A stretch of DNA of 43,847 nt from JBHIDJ01 sp046760105. GTDB lineage: Bacteria > Pseudomonadota > Gammaproteobacteria > Acidiferrobacterales > SPGG2. The DNA is taken from NCBI GenBank assembly GCA_046760105.1, contig JBHIDJ010000014.1, positions 1 through 43,847 of the forward strand, in the 5' to 3' direction. This document shows, one piece after another, positions 1-7,247 of this stretch (positions are counted from its first letter, which is position 1; each line of letters opens with the position of its first letter). The notes under the pieces were generated by a model, which was given only the letters and a program-made list of their open reading frames with translations, did not search any database and was not told the DNA's origin. The position numbers and the translations under genes are program-made.

Positions 1-336
1 ACGTGTGTTTGCACATAATACACACCACTCAAGAAATTGTTCGGGTGACTATGCATCGTAGGCAATTTCCAGAAATTCCAAAACGCTTTTTGTCGTGGTA
101 TTAATGCACGAAATCAGGTCACGAAGTTGCGGCAGTTTGTGTAATGATTGGTCAGACTGCCAACTTTGGCCTGGCAGAAGTTCGGGTATAGATTGTGTCA
201 GTTCATCAAGTTTCTTGAGAATATCTTTGTTTATTGTCTTGTACACTTGCTGTTTGAGCCGAGTTTTCCAGACAAACGTTGGAAAGATGGACAAGACCTC
301 TGAGGTCGAAATCCTCGATCCCCTTTTCTCAGCCAT
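1..336 (-). pseudogene. Broken 2OG-Fe(II) oxygenase, TIGR02466 type, continues past the left edge
   Basis: Reading leftwards from an ATG at 336 (AGGAG about 11 bases upstream), 95 codons run to a TAG at 49-51. The translation carries the N-terminal signature of the TIGR02466 putative 2-oxoglutarate/Fe(II) oxygenases: IFPTFVWKTRL near the start, then SWQSDQSLHKLP and a region ending VLEFLEIAYDA. Family members continue here with a strand and a metal-site segment. Just past the stop, in another frame, the next segment is visible up to the window edge as HSHPNNFLSGVYYVQ, which carries the iron-binding histidines. About 20 residues are therefore missing between DA and HSH, and the frame is shifted. 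I infer an internal deletion that inactivated the gene; a sequencing or assembly fault is less likely because so much is missing. It lies 60 bases downstream of the DUF309 gene in the same direction and was probably co-transcribed with it. Confidence 0.7.
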
Positions 337-396
337 GACATATCTCGCTCCTGTGTCGATCGAAATGCCGTCTTATAGCACGGCACGCAGCTCGAT

Positions 397-903
397 TTAA
401 TCTTTGGTTAGTTCGATTATGACAGGCATTTCATTTCCACCTGAGAAATACGATTTAACGGCGTAACGAAAAGTGGCAACATCGATCCCGAGGAAGATGC
501 CGTTGATGTGCTTCATCTTTTCGAGTCCCGCCGCTGCCATGCGCATTGCAACATCGTGAAATCCCTGGAACCATTTCAGGTGAGCAACGGCGATTTGAAT
601 AAGTCCCTGTATGAACAGCCCCGTCTCTGTACGCCTTCCTGCTGCCACCCAGACTGCTTCGAGGGCCTCATGTGCTTCCCACCAGTAACCATGATTGAAC
701 AAGTCGATACCGTATAAATACTCTTCGCAGGCATACCAATCCTCTGGATCGAATGGTGCAAGCTGTATCGGTGGCTTGTTGTATGAATGGCCATCCTTGT
801 CACGGGTTGGATGCGGTGCTTCCCCCGGGACAAAACGGTACGACGGAAACACCCGGTTAGTGTAACGATACGGCGCTATTTCTGCAGGTGGATTCACTAT
901 CAC
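397..903 (-). CDS. DUF309 domain protein
   Basis: A 168-residue protein with a GTG start and no clear Shine-Dalgarno. The centre matches the DUF309 family: YGIDLFNHGYWWEAHEALEAVW followed within 15 residues by GLFIQGLIQIAVAHLKWFQG, i.e. the paired helices with EAHE and QGLIQ motifs. No biochemical role is established for DUF309. The first 60 residues (proline-, tyrosine- and arginine-rich, with PPIQLAPFDPEDW) are an extension before the domain. It lies between a short upstream ORF whose stop is 8 bases before this start and the broken oxygenase downstream, all on the minus strand, so it looks like the one intact gene of a decaying operon. Family assignment is firm, function unknown. Confidence 0.8.
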   Translation of the reverse strand: MIVNPPAEIAPYRYTNRVFPSYRFVPGEAPHPTRDKDGHSYNKPPIQLAPFDPEDWYACEEYLYGIDLFNHGYWWEAHEALEAVWVAAGRRTETGLFIQGLIQIAVAHLKWFQGFHDVAMRMAAAGLEKMKHINGIFLGIDVATFRYAVKSYFSGGNEMPVIIELTKD

Positions 904-911
904 TCGGTAGT

Positions 912-1100
912 CTATTTCAGATACCAGTAGGACGGCCGCGTCTGTAAACGGGGATCGTCCACCGGCCCACCGACAGCAAAGTGATACAAACTCTGCCAGG
1001 CATGGTCACGGATACCAAGTACGTCATGCATGGCATCATCAAAAAAGCATCTAGTTATATGATAGTTATCCTTTCGTTTATGCATAGGCAGAGGCTTCAT
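912..1100 (-). CDS. Small ORF, possible C-terminal remnant of a larger enzyme
   Basis: 62 codons from an ATG that has no Shine-Dalgarno, ending 8 bases before the DUF309 start. The second half (DHAWQSLYHFAVGGPVDD then RLQTRPSY) reads like real coding sequence, with a biased, aromatic-rich composition. It is faintly reminiscent of the ends of SagB-type nitroreductase-like proteins, but that is a memory-level impression only. It follows the stop of a 29-codon ORF by 5 bases. It may be the surviving tail of a degraded gene rather than an independent small protein. A functional protein of this size cannot be excluded. Confidence 0.3.
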   Translation of the reverse strand: MKPLPMHKRKDNYHITRCFFDDAMHDVLGIRDHAWQSLYHFAVGGPVDDPRLQTRPSYWYLK

Positions 1101-1105
1101 CGGCG

Positions 1106-1195
1106 TTAGACGTGGAAAACGTTAGTCACTATTTCCGGTGCTACCATTGCCACCACAAGCTTAATGCCCCTACACGAACTGTGCGTAATCTTCAT
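1106..1195 (-). CDS. 29-residue ORF with a perfect Shine-Dalgarno
   Basis: ATG at 1195, TAA at 1106-1108. The start is preceded by GGAGGT at 1202-1207 with 6 bases of spacing, one of the strongest ribosome binding sites in the window. The peptide starts MKITHSSCRG and has a hydrophobic middle (KLVVAMVAPEIV) with a single cysteine. The next ORF begins 5 bases after its stop. I do not recognise it. It could be a leader peptide, a small functional peptide, or the first codons of a gene that later suffered a frameshift. Confidence 0.3.
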   Translation of the reverse strand: MKITHSSCRGIKLVVAMVAPEIVTNVFHV

Positions 1196-1201
1196 TGATC
1201 T

Positions 1202-1207
1202 ACCTCC
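1202..1207 (-). promoter_or_regulatory. Consensus Shine-Dalgarno GGAGGT
   Basis: GGAGGT on the minus strand (acctcc on the plus strand) sits 6 bases before the ATG at 1195. It is the main reason for listing the 29-codon ORF, since the neighbouring minus-strand ORFs at 1100 and 903 have no comparable site. Confidence 0.45.
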
Positions 1208-1230
1208 AGAGATCTGAACTTTCGCACGGT

Positions 1231-1332
1231 CAAGTTAGCAACCCTGCCTAGTAACCTTGATCCCGTCCTCCACCAGCTTATTTACCGCGACTTGCACGCA
1301 CTCCTCGCCTCCCCTCTTGCTAACTTGCTAAC
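1231..1332. repeat. Inverted and tandem TTGCTAAC repeats upstream of the Crp/Fnr gene
   Basis: CAAGTTAGCAA at 1231-1241 is an exact 11-base inverted copy of TTGCTAACTTG at 1317-1327, and a second overlapping TTGCTAAC follows at 1325-1332. The group lies between the divergent small-ORF group and the regulator gene starting at 1430. The copies are too far apart for a simple terminator. They could be operator sites for a dimeric regulator acting on either side, but no protein can be assigned. Confidence 0.4.
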
Positions 1333-1429
1333 ATTAGCTGCCAGAGACCACGCCGGCAATCGGTTTCCACCGCTTGGTTGTTAGCCCGTTTATGAGATGG
1401 TGGACCGGCGAGCCGGGGAGGGTAGTCCT

Positions 1430-2074
1430 ATGTTGAAAAACATTCCGCTCTTCTCAGCCTTGGAACAGCAGGACCTTGACACCCTATCTAACCACGCTGT
1501 CACCAAGACCTATGCTAAAAACAGCGTCATCATCAATGAAGGTGATCACACAAACGCGCTGTACGTCATACTCACCGGCAAAGTCAAGATATTCCTTACG
1601 GATGAGAACCAGAAAGAAGTGATCATCGATATCCAGCGTCCGGGAGACTACTTCGGTGAGCTCGCACTGCTTGATGAAGCGCCCCGCTCGGCCTCGGTGC
1701 GTACCACGGAAAACTCAACATTCCTAATCATCTCGAAAAGCCAGTTTAAGAACTGCCTCGTCAAACACCCGGAAATCGCCATTAACCTTATCAAGGAACT
1801 GTCGCAACGGTTACGGGCGACGACGGAAAACGTGAAAAGCCTCGCCTTGATGGATGTCTACGGCCGTATTGCCAGGACCTTGCTCCAGTTCGCAAGCGAA
1901 GAAGATGGCAGCTACGTGATTAGTGAGAAACTGACCCACCAGGACCTGGCGAACATGGTCGGGGCATCACGAGAGATGGTAAGCCGGATCATGAAAGATC
2001 TTGCCAGGGGTGGATACATCAAAACCGAAGGCAAGAAAATAACGATCAAGGAAAAATTGCCACCCGGTTGGTGA
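1430..2074 (+). CDS. Crp/Fnr-family transcriptional regulator
   Basis: A 214-residue cytoplasmic DNA-binding regulator. Residues 1-125 form a cyclic-nucleotide-binding-type beta roll, with PGDYFGELALLDEAPRSASV at 71-90 matching the phosphate-binding cassette of CRP (GE, then RSA). A long dimer helix follows at about 112-140, and a Crp-type winged HTH at about 150-205. The recognition helix GASREMVSR (178-186) keeps the Arg-Glu...Arg pattern that contacts TGTGA half-sites in CRP. There are no N-terminal cysteine clusters as in FNR and no haem ligands I can identify, so a cAMP/cGMP-responsive CRP/Vfr-like protein is the likeliest reading. I chose the ATG at 1430 because GGGGAGGG ends 7 bases before it; an in-frame ATG at 1397 would add 11 untypical residues. 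Targets are not visible here. Confidence 0.9.
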   Translation: MLKNIPLFSALEQQDLDTLSNHAVTKTYAKNSVIINEGDHTNALYVILTGKVKIFLTDENQKEVIIDIQRPGDYFGELALLDEAPRSASVRTTENSTFLIISKSQFKNCLVKHPEIAINLIKELSQRLRATTENVKSLALMDVYGRIARTLLQFASEEDGSYVISEKLTHQDLANMVGASREMVSRIMKDLARGGYIKTEGKKITIKEKLPPGW

Positions 2075-2377
2075 GCGGGGTATCGGTAAGCCCGTGGGCG
2101 CCGAAGGAAGCGCGCTGCGGGTAATTATTAGCAGGCTGGCTCGTTGCCCCCGCGTTCGCCACCCGCGCCGACCCTGACATACCCGCCAAGTTGCCCGCCC
2201 ACCGAACGCACCGTTCGCTGGCTGCTTGCCCGCCAGGTCGCGTAACTGCCTCATATTGTTAATTTTTCACAATTTCTCAGTAACAAACATCACCGGACCT
2301 ATGCCGGCTTTTAGCCTATTTACATAGTTATAGACAGTCATTCGTTGTTGCGAACACCAATAGGCGAGGATCACAAG
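2075..2377. other. Gap between regulator and lipoprotein genes
   Basis: About 300 bases. The first half is GC-rich without a convincing terminator (a short GCCCGTGGGC palindrome lies near 2090 but has no T-run). The second half (about 2255-2345) turns AT-rich, as expected for a promoter region of the lipoprotein gene, but I cannot place a good -35/-10 pair. Open frames crossing it on the minus strand are shadows of the regulator gene. Confidence 0.4.
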
Positions 2378-2791
2378 ATGGATAAATTAAGACTCAGAAA
2401 TGCTATCAGCTCTCTGCTTCTCTCTGTTTTTCTGATTGCGCTAGCCGGTTGCAAAGGCGGCGGCGGTTCGGATTCGGCCCCAGCGCCTCAAGCGAGCGTA
2501 TCGCCACCGGCCAGCGGTGGGGGCGGGGGCAGTGGCGTCACCGGTACGGCCGTGCTGTCGTGGGCACCGCCAACCACGAACACCGATGGCTCGCCGGTGG
2601 ATCTGATGGGATTTGTGATCTACCAGGGTTCATCTCCGGCCAATATGACATCACTGCTCATGGTCGGCGCGATTGAAACAACGACCGTCATCGATAACCT
2701 GCCCTCAGGCACGCACTTCTTCGCCGTCGCGGCGCTCAGTGTCAGCGGCGCACAAAGCGCGTTGTCGAACATTCAAAGCAAAACGATTTAA
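2378..2791 (+). CDS. FN3-like lipoprotein
   Basis: A 137-residue predicted lipoprotein. A short charged N-terminus and hydrophobic stretch end in the lipobox LAGC, with lipidated Cys25. A Gly/Ser/Pro-rich linker (about 26-57, with two poly-Gly runs) holds the domain away from the membrane. Residues about 58-137 resemble a single fibronectin type III domain: a WAPPTTNTDGSPVD opening, then GFVIYQGSS, LPSGTHFFAVAAL, and a closing SNIQSKTI. Such domains mediate binding and have no catalytic residues. The residue after Cys is Lys, which does not suggest inner-membrane retention, so an outer-membrane anchor is likely. The ATG at 2378 has GAGGA 7 bases upstream; the earlier in-frame codon at 2345 lacks such a site. 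It appears monocistronic. Confidence 0.75.
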   Translation: MDKLRLRNAISSLLLSVFLIALAGCKGGGGSDSAPAPQASVSPPASGGGGGSGVTGTAVLSWAPPTTNTDGSPVDLMGFVIYQGSSPANMTSLLMVGAIETTTVIDNLPSGTHFFAVAALSVSGAQSALSNIQSKTI

Positions 2792-3172
2792 CAAGCATCT
2801 GTCAGCGACCGGAAAACGCCCGAGCGCCAACGCCGACGTCACCGGCGCAACACGTCGTCTACGCTAAAGGTTTGCGCCCGGGTTCACGCCGTCGCCAGCA
2901 CGTGGGCAGCAGCTGGCGCGTGGCGAGCAGGCGGCAGCCGCCTGGGCGCGGTGTTCGCTCTTCGAGTAGCCTCGGGTCTCACCTGGGCGCAATCGTCCCA
3001 TTCTTCTCTGGAGACCTATGACACTGTGGCCGTTGTCCCTGCAGGGCGCCCCATGCTTAGTGTCTGGTGTACCGAGAAACCACGGAAATCATAGAGGGTT
3101 TACCCCACGAGCCCACATTTGGCCTGCTTCTTGCTTGTGTCTCGGTAGATATTAGTTTTACGCGCCAAAACA
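2792..3172. other. Gap between lipoprotein gene and csrA
   Basis: About 380 bases with no gene I can support. It holds a perfect 7-bp hairpin, CAGGCGG-cag-CCGCCTG at 2928-2944, without a downstream T-run, so it is not a typical terminator. The csrA promoter should lie in the last 100 bases, but no convincing -35/-10 pair is visible. Confidence 0.4.
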
Positions 3173-3376
3173 GTGCTTGTACTTACACGTAAACAGGGTC
3201 AGTCGATCATGATCCAACTGAAGCCAGACGTTGATCCACAGACGCCTGTGGGTGAGCTGTTTGCTGGCGGTCCGATCGAGATCTCGATCCTAGGCAGACA
3301 GGGTGCTCAGACGCGGGTGGGCATTAACGCCGATGCACGCTTTCTGATCCTACGCGATGAACTCGAAGGAGAGTGA
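3173..3376 (+). CDS. csrA: CsrA/RsmA-type RNA-binding regulator with an internal extension
   Basis: A 67-residue protein starting at GTG. The ends are clear CsrA: residues 2-13 LVLTRKQGQSIM match the first strand, and IEISILGRQGAQTRVGINA with RDELE near the C-terminus matches strands 2-5, including the arginine equivalent to Arg44 that contacts GGA in target mRNAs. Between strands 1 and 2, where classical CsrA has about four residues, this protein carries about 18 extra (around 15-33, LKPDVDPQTPVGELFAGG). The C-terminal helix is correspondingly short. As a dimer it would bind GGA hairpins in 5' leaders and block or activate translation. The extension lies in a loop and should leave the RNA surface intact, but might add a partner or specificity. 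There is no obvious Shine-Dalgarno. It is not linked to alaS, recA or tRNA genes, where the main copy often sits, so it may be a paralogue. Confidence 0.8.
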   Translation: MLVLTRKQGQSIMIQLKPDVDPQTPVGELFAGGPIEISILGRQGAQTRVGINADARFLILRDELEGE

Positions 3377-3445
3377 GTTACGATGCGCCCGATTGCGACG
3401 CTTAATACTACAAAATCGATTCCGTCCCCACGCTGACCTGCAAAG

Positions 3446-4069
3446 CTACCGTTCGGCCTGCATGGAGGCTGGGCTCTTGCCTTTGAGATCCAACGTGTGC
3501 AAACGCTTATAGTAGGGTAATGCCAGTTCGCTCCCTGCTCGCTTGAGCGCATTCTTGTACCGCGCCTCCGCCTTCGCCCGCATTCGTGTGAGCCTGTCGT
3601 TATGAGTGATTACATAGCTTAACTGCTTGTCCACTACGAGCGCGCGGATCATGCCAGGGTTGTCTGTTACCCAGGCCGACGAGAGCGTGCCGACCCTTAC
3701 CAAACGAAGTAGGTATACCCAACCTGCCCTGAACTCGTACCATTTTGCCTCACCGGTACCCCAGACAAGCCGAAAACCGGGGTTCACCATCGCTGCCGTG
3801 TAGCATTTACGTGGTACGAACCCGACCGGTGTGCTATCTAGGTATACGTAAGCAGTGCCGCGCAACAGATCATTGGCGAAGTAGACCAATGCGCGGTCAG
3901 GGTCGATATTGAAGAACACCGGTGAATCACTCTTGGTGTATGCTTCCCTGGCATGCGAAGGCGTGATGACTAACAACGATGACAATGCGACAAAAACGAG
4001 TGGTACGAGCGTCGCCACGTGGACGCCGCAACCCCAACATCCTCGTTGTCGGATGAGAAGGTAGGCCAT
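3446..4069 (-). CDS. Secreted hypothetical protein, DUF2846-like
   Basis: 207 residues. An N-terminal basic and hydrophobic segment (about 15-38) ends in SHA-RE, a typical signal peptidase I site near residue 40. The mature part opens with DRALVYFANDLLRGTAYVYLD and a PVGFVPRKCY segment, the pattern of a small periplasmic beta domain like DUF2846 (short strands, Tyr and aromatic rich). The C-terminal third is basic and probably helical. No enzyme motif is visible. An AGAGGG site lies 7-8 bases before the ATG at 4069. It is convergent with csrA and divergent from the phosphodiesterase gene. The DUF assignment is tentative; the signal peptide is convincing. Confidence 0.6.
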   Translation of the reverse strand: MAYLLIRQRGCWGCGVHVATLVPLVFVALSSLLVITPSHAREAYTKSDSPVFFNIDPDRALVYFANDLLRGTAYVYLDSTPVGFVPRKCYTAAMVNPGFRLVWGTGEAKWYEFRAGWVYLLRLVRVGTLSSAWVTDNPGMIRALVVDKQLSYVITHNDRLTRMRAKAEARYKNALKRAGSELALPYYKRLHTLDLKGKSPASMQAER

Positions 4070-4203
4070 GGTACGTTCCCTCTACCACGGTGGGTATCGG
4101 AATATAGCGCTGCCGCGATGTACGGTCAATTTCGGCGCTGTCGCGTGGGATGAATGTCAAAAATACTAAGAAATTTCGAGGTTTTCGTCGTCAAAAAAAT
4201 TAA

Positions 4204-4950
4204 ATGACTAGACCGCAGCTCGTCGCTCATCGGGGCTACCCCGAGCACTACCCGGAAAATACTCTGATTGGCATCGAGGCGGCGATTCGTGCGGGTGCGC
4301 GCCTAATCGAAGTAGACATTCAGTTCAGTGCGGACGAAGTCCCTGTGTTATTCCACGATCGCACACTGCAACGCGTATGCGGCGTTAAGGGTACCGTGCA
4401 TCATATGTCTTATGACCAGTTGCGCACACTTCATCCAAGCGAATTCGAGCGGTTCGGCTATCGGTTTGCTGGGGTGCTAATACCGAGTCTCGTTGAGTTT
4501 CGAGAATTGCTACAAGGCTATCCTGGAGTGACGGCGTTCGTCGAACTGAAAAGCGCTAGTATCAGCCATTTTGGCCCAACGGTCGTGCTCAACCGGGTGC
4601 TGCGCGAACTCGAACCTATTGCGAGTCAAGTAATCATTATCTCATTTTCGTTTGACGTCCTGCTTGCGGCACGCAGACAAGGGGTTCCCACTATCGGTGT
4701 TATTCTTGAGAGGTGGAACCAACGCAAGCACGCAGCGATCGCTGAGATCAACCCGGATTACGTGATTTGTCAGGTTGATCTGCTACCACGCTGGGGCAAA
4801 GTAAATGCCAATAACGCCAAGCTCATGGTATATGACCTGTTCGACGCAGACCGCGCCTTGGCGTTGGCAAAACGCGGCATCGAGTTCGTGGAGACCTTCG
4901 CAATCGACGAAATGTTGGCGCAACTCGATTTGCTGGAGGGTGCGAAGTAG
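4204..4950 (+). CDS. Glycerophosphodiester phosphodiesterase
   Basis: A 248-residue enzyme of the GDPD family, close in size to cytosolic UgpQ. It hydrolyses deacylated phospholipid head groups (glycerophosphodiesters) to sn-glycerol 3-phosphate and an alcohol. Visible motifs: AHRG (8-11) with PENT (17-20), EVD (36-38), HD (51-52) and VELK (113-116), which together supply the catalytic histidines and metal ligands. There is no signal peptide, so it acts in the cytoplasm. The start is the ATG at 4204, without a strong Shine-Dalgarno. It ends 20 bases from the converging FGGY kinase gene. That enzyme resembles glycerol kinase, so the pair may serve glycerol/phospholipid salvage, but this is inferred from position only. 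Confidence 0.9.
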   Translation: MTRPQLVAHRGYPEHYPENTLIGIEAAIRAGARLIEVDIQFSADEVPVLFHDRTLQRVCGVKGTVHHMSYDQLRTLHPSEFERFGYRFAGVLIPSLVEFRELLQGYPGVTAFVELKSASISHFGPTVVLNRVLRELEPIASQVIIISFSFDVLLAARRQGVPTIGVILERWNQRKHAAIAEINPDYVICQVDLLPRWGKVNANNAKLMVYDLFDADRALALAKRGIEFVETFAIDEMLAQLDLLEGAK

Positions 4951-4969
4951 GATAATAACTAATTAGAAC

Positions 4970-6424
4970 TCAACCTGCCGTCCGCACAACAGCAGCATTC
5001 ATACCTTCCCGCCATGCAGCATAACGATCTGCCAGCGACAGATTCTGCACGGGTCTAAACCACTGGCCGGGTTCGTTCTCTGGCCACGAGCGCGGGCGGC
5101 CCGCTAAGAGAAAAGCTAGACCGCGCGCGGTAGCTTCATAGGTTTGCGGGCGGTACACCGGCAAGCCGCTGACATCTGCCAGCCGTTGGCAAAGACCCGC
5201 GAGCCGGGAAAGGCCACCGCTTATCTGGATCTGCTGTGGTGGTGAAGCCAGGTCGAACATGCCCTCTAGGTTGGTCTGCAACAGGAACACAATGCTTTCT
5301 ACGACCGCCACCGCCTTCTCCGACTTTTCCCCTTCACCTATAAAGTGGGATGGAAAATCCGGAATCCAGTACGGAGATCCCAGTCCCGAGACGCCGTTCA
5401 AGAACACAGGCGGCGATCTGCTTTGTGCCAGCCACTCGGATAGATTGGCATCCAAATCCCGGACACCATATTCGCGCTCGAGCCAACGTAAGGCGCTTGC
5501 GGCTCCATTTACAGTACCTTCGAGGCCATAGATTAAATCAGTGCCATCCTGCAAAACCATGACCGTGAGGTACTGGCGGTGGTATCCGGGATGACGGCCT
5601 GATAGTCGTTGGATAAAAGCCCCAGTACCGACATTGATATAGCTCGTCTCCGCCTGCGGCTGGCCAAATCCGAACAGCGCCGCGGTCTGGTCTCCGGTTA
5701 CAACGTTCATCGGTACGTTTTGATGTCCAAAACACAGGGTGCCGAAGTCGTAGCGGCTTGGCACACATTGTGGTAATGGCTCTGAAGGCAGATCGAATAG
5801 CTCTAGCAAACCCGGATCCCAATCCCTCGTTTTCAGGTTCCACAGAAGTGTGCGTGCGGCGTTGGCAGGATCGGCCACTAACGGGCGTTCTGCCAACAGC
5901 CTGAAGAGCAGAAAACTTGCGACTGGGCCCCAGGCAAGGCTTGCTTTTTCGTGTGCCTTCTGGACTGTTGTCAGGTTATCCAGACACCAGCGAAACTTGC
6001 TTGCACCATAATGCGCGCTGAGAAACAGTCCAGTGGTCTGGTGGATCCGCTCTGCCAGTTCGGAAAATCGATGTAACCATTCGTGCGCGCGTCTATCCTG
6101 CCAGCTGATCACAGGCGATAACGCCGTACCAGTGTGCTTGTCCCAGCAGGCGATGCTGGAACGCTGCGTGGCCAGGCCGGCTGCAACGATTTCTTTGCTT
6201 CGCACACCTAAAGCATTCACCGCCTCGTTTACAGCAAAACGAACGGAGGCTACAAGATCATCAGCATCCTGTTCGACCCAGTTCGGCTGTGGCTGCATGA
6301 ACCCAAGTTTATGGACGCCCTCGGCTATCGCCTCGCCGCGATGATCGAACACTAATGCACGACTTCCATGACCACCTTGGTCGATAGCTAGGTAGAGCCC
6401 ACGCGAGGGCTTACGCTCCGACAT
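4970..6424 (-). CDS. FGGY-family carbohydrate kinase, glycerol-kinase-like
   Basis: About 484 residues, matching the usual FGGY length. The N-terminal ATPase fold starts LYLAIDQGGHGSRALVFDHRG (10-30), followed by WVEQD and ATQRSS. The second half contains GDQTAALFG (catalytic Asp, as in GlpK), NVGTGAF, LNGVSGLGSPYW and a C-terminal SGG phosphate loop. The family phosphorylates a polyol or sugar with ATP. It resembles GlpK throughout, but the first phosphate loop is DQGGHGS where GlpK has DQGTTSS, so the substrate should not be assumed to be glycerol. The ATG at 6424 (or the adjacent one at 6427) overlaps the end of cysQ by 11-17 bases, which suggests translational coupling in a nudE-cysQ-kinase operon. 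Confidence 0.85.
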   Translation of the reverse strand: MSERKPSRGLYLAIDQGGHGSRALVFDHRGEAIAEGVHKLGFMQPQPNWVEQDADDLVASVRFAVNEAVNALGVRSKEIVAAGLATQRSSIACWDKHTGTALSPVISWQDRRAHEWLHRFSELAERIHQTTGLFLSAHYGASKFRWCLDNLTTVQKAHEKASLAWGPVASFLLFRLLAERPLVADPANAARTLLWNLKTRDWDPGLLELFDLPSEPLPQCVPSRYDFGTLCFGHQNVPMNVVTGDQTAALFGFGQPQAETSYINVGTGAFIQRLSGRHPGYHRQYLTVMVLQDGTDLIYGLEGTVNGAASALRWLEREYGVRDLDANLSEWLAQSRSPPVFLNGVSGLGSPYWIPDFPSHFIGEGEKSEKAVAVVESIVFLLQTNLEGMFDLASPPQQIQISGGLSRLAGLCQRLADVSGLPVYRPQTYEATARGLAFLLAGRPRSWPENEPGQWFRPVQNLSLADRYAAWREGMNAAVVRTAG

Positions 6425-7238
6425 CATTAATATGAACTGTCCAGTCGTAATCACCCCCACCGCTAGCCAGAAACCAAGGGTTCAGCAACGAGCGCTTGTT
6501 ATAGACCAACGGCCGTTTGGCGAGATCGGTCAGTCGGCCGCCGGCCACCTGTAGCACACATTGTGCGGCCGCCGTATCCCACTCCGAGGTCGGGCCAAAA
6601 CGCGGACATATATCGGCGGCACCCTCCGCAACCAGGCATATCTTAAGCGCACTGCCCATGCTACGGACTTCCGGCGCTCCTTCTTTGCGAGCTAAACTTT
6701 GTAGAAACCCGCCAAGCCGCTTTCCGGCATGCGAACGGCTGGCCGCGACGGTAGCTGGACCGCCGTCGTAGCGACGCACGTGTATCGGTTGGGGCCGACC
6801 ACCAGCAACCTGTTTATATGCTCCCTCACCGCGACAAGCCCAATACCCGACTTTGGTCACCGGCGCCAGCACGAGGCCGAGTATGGGTTCGTGGCCTTCT
6901 ATCAAGGCGATATTGACGCTAAATTCATCGTTACGCTTGATAAACTCCTTGGTACCATCAAGCGGATCAACCAACCACAACCTCTTCCAAGCGGCGCGTT
7001 GCTCATAGCTTATTTCGGCCGATTCCTCCGAGAGTACGGGAATGTCGGGAGTAAGTGCTGCAAGCCGCGACACGATGTGCTCATGTGCGGCACGGTCGGC
7101 CTCTGTCAGCGGTGAGCCGTCGGCTTTTTCGGAGACCGCAAACGGACGCTCATACACCTCTAGAATGCGGCGTCCCGCCTCGCTAGCAATCGCCACCACT
7201 TCTTGCAGGTATTTACACGGATTTTCGCTCGTGCTCAT
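6411..7238 (-). CDS. cysQ: 3'(2'),5'-bisphosphate nucleotidase CysQ
   Basis: A 275-residue Mg-dependent, Li-sensitive phosphatase of the inositol monophosphatase superfamily. It removes the 3'-phosphate from PAP (and PAPS), a by-product of sulfate assimilation and acyl-carrier transfer. Signature residues are present: EE at 71-72, DPLDGTKEF at 91-99 and SEWDTAAA at 218-225, the metal-binding set. The first residues (YLQEVVAIASEAGRRILEVYE) match the canonical N-terminal helix. It is the middle gene of a minus-strand operon, 9 bases after nudE and overlapping the kinase. Linkage of cysQ and nudE is common in gammaproteobacteria and supports the call. Confidence 0.93.
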   Translation of the reverse strand: MSTSENPCKYLQEVVAIASEAGRRILEVYERPFAVSEKADGSPLTEADRAAHEHIVSRLAALTPDIPVLSEESAEISYEQRAAWKRLWLVDPLDGTKEFIKRNDEFSVNIALIEGHEPILGLVLAPVTKVGYWACRGEGAYKQVAGGRPQPIHVRRYDGGPATVAASRSHAGKRLGGFLQSLARKEGAPEVRSMGSALKICLVAEGAADICPRFGPTSEWDTAAAQCVLQVAGGRLTDLAKRPLVYNKRSLLNPWFLASGGGDYDWTVHINDVGA

Positions 7239-7247
7239 TGCGGCTAG

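Noticed and set aside
3236..3251. CCACAG-acgc-CTGTGG palindrome inside csrA
   Set aside because: Lies within coding sequence at the inserted segment; a chance structure is as likely as a regulatory one.
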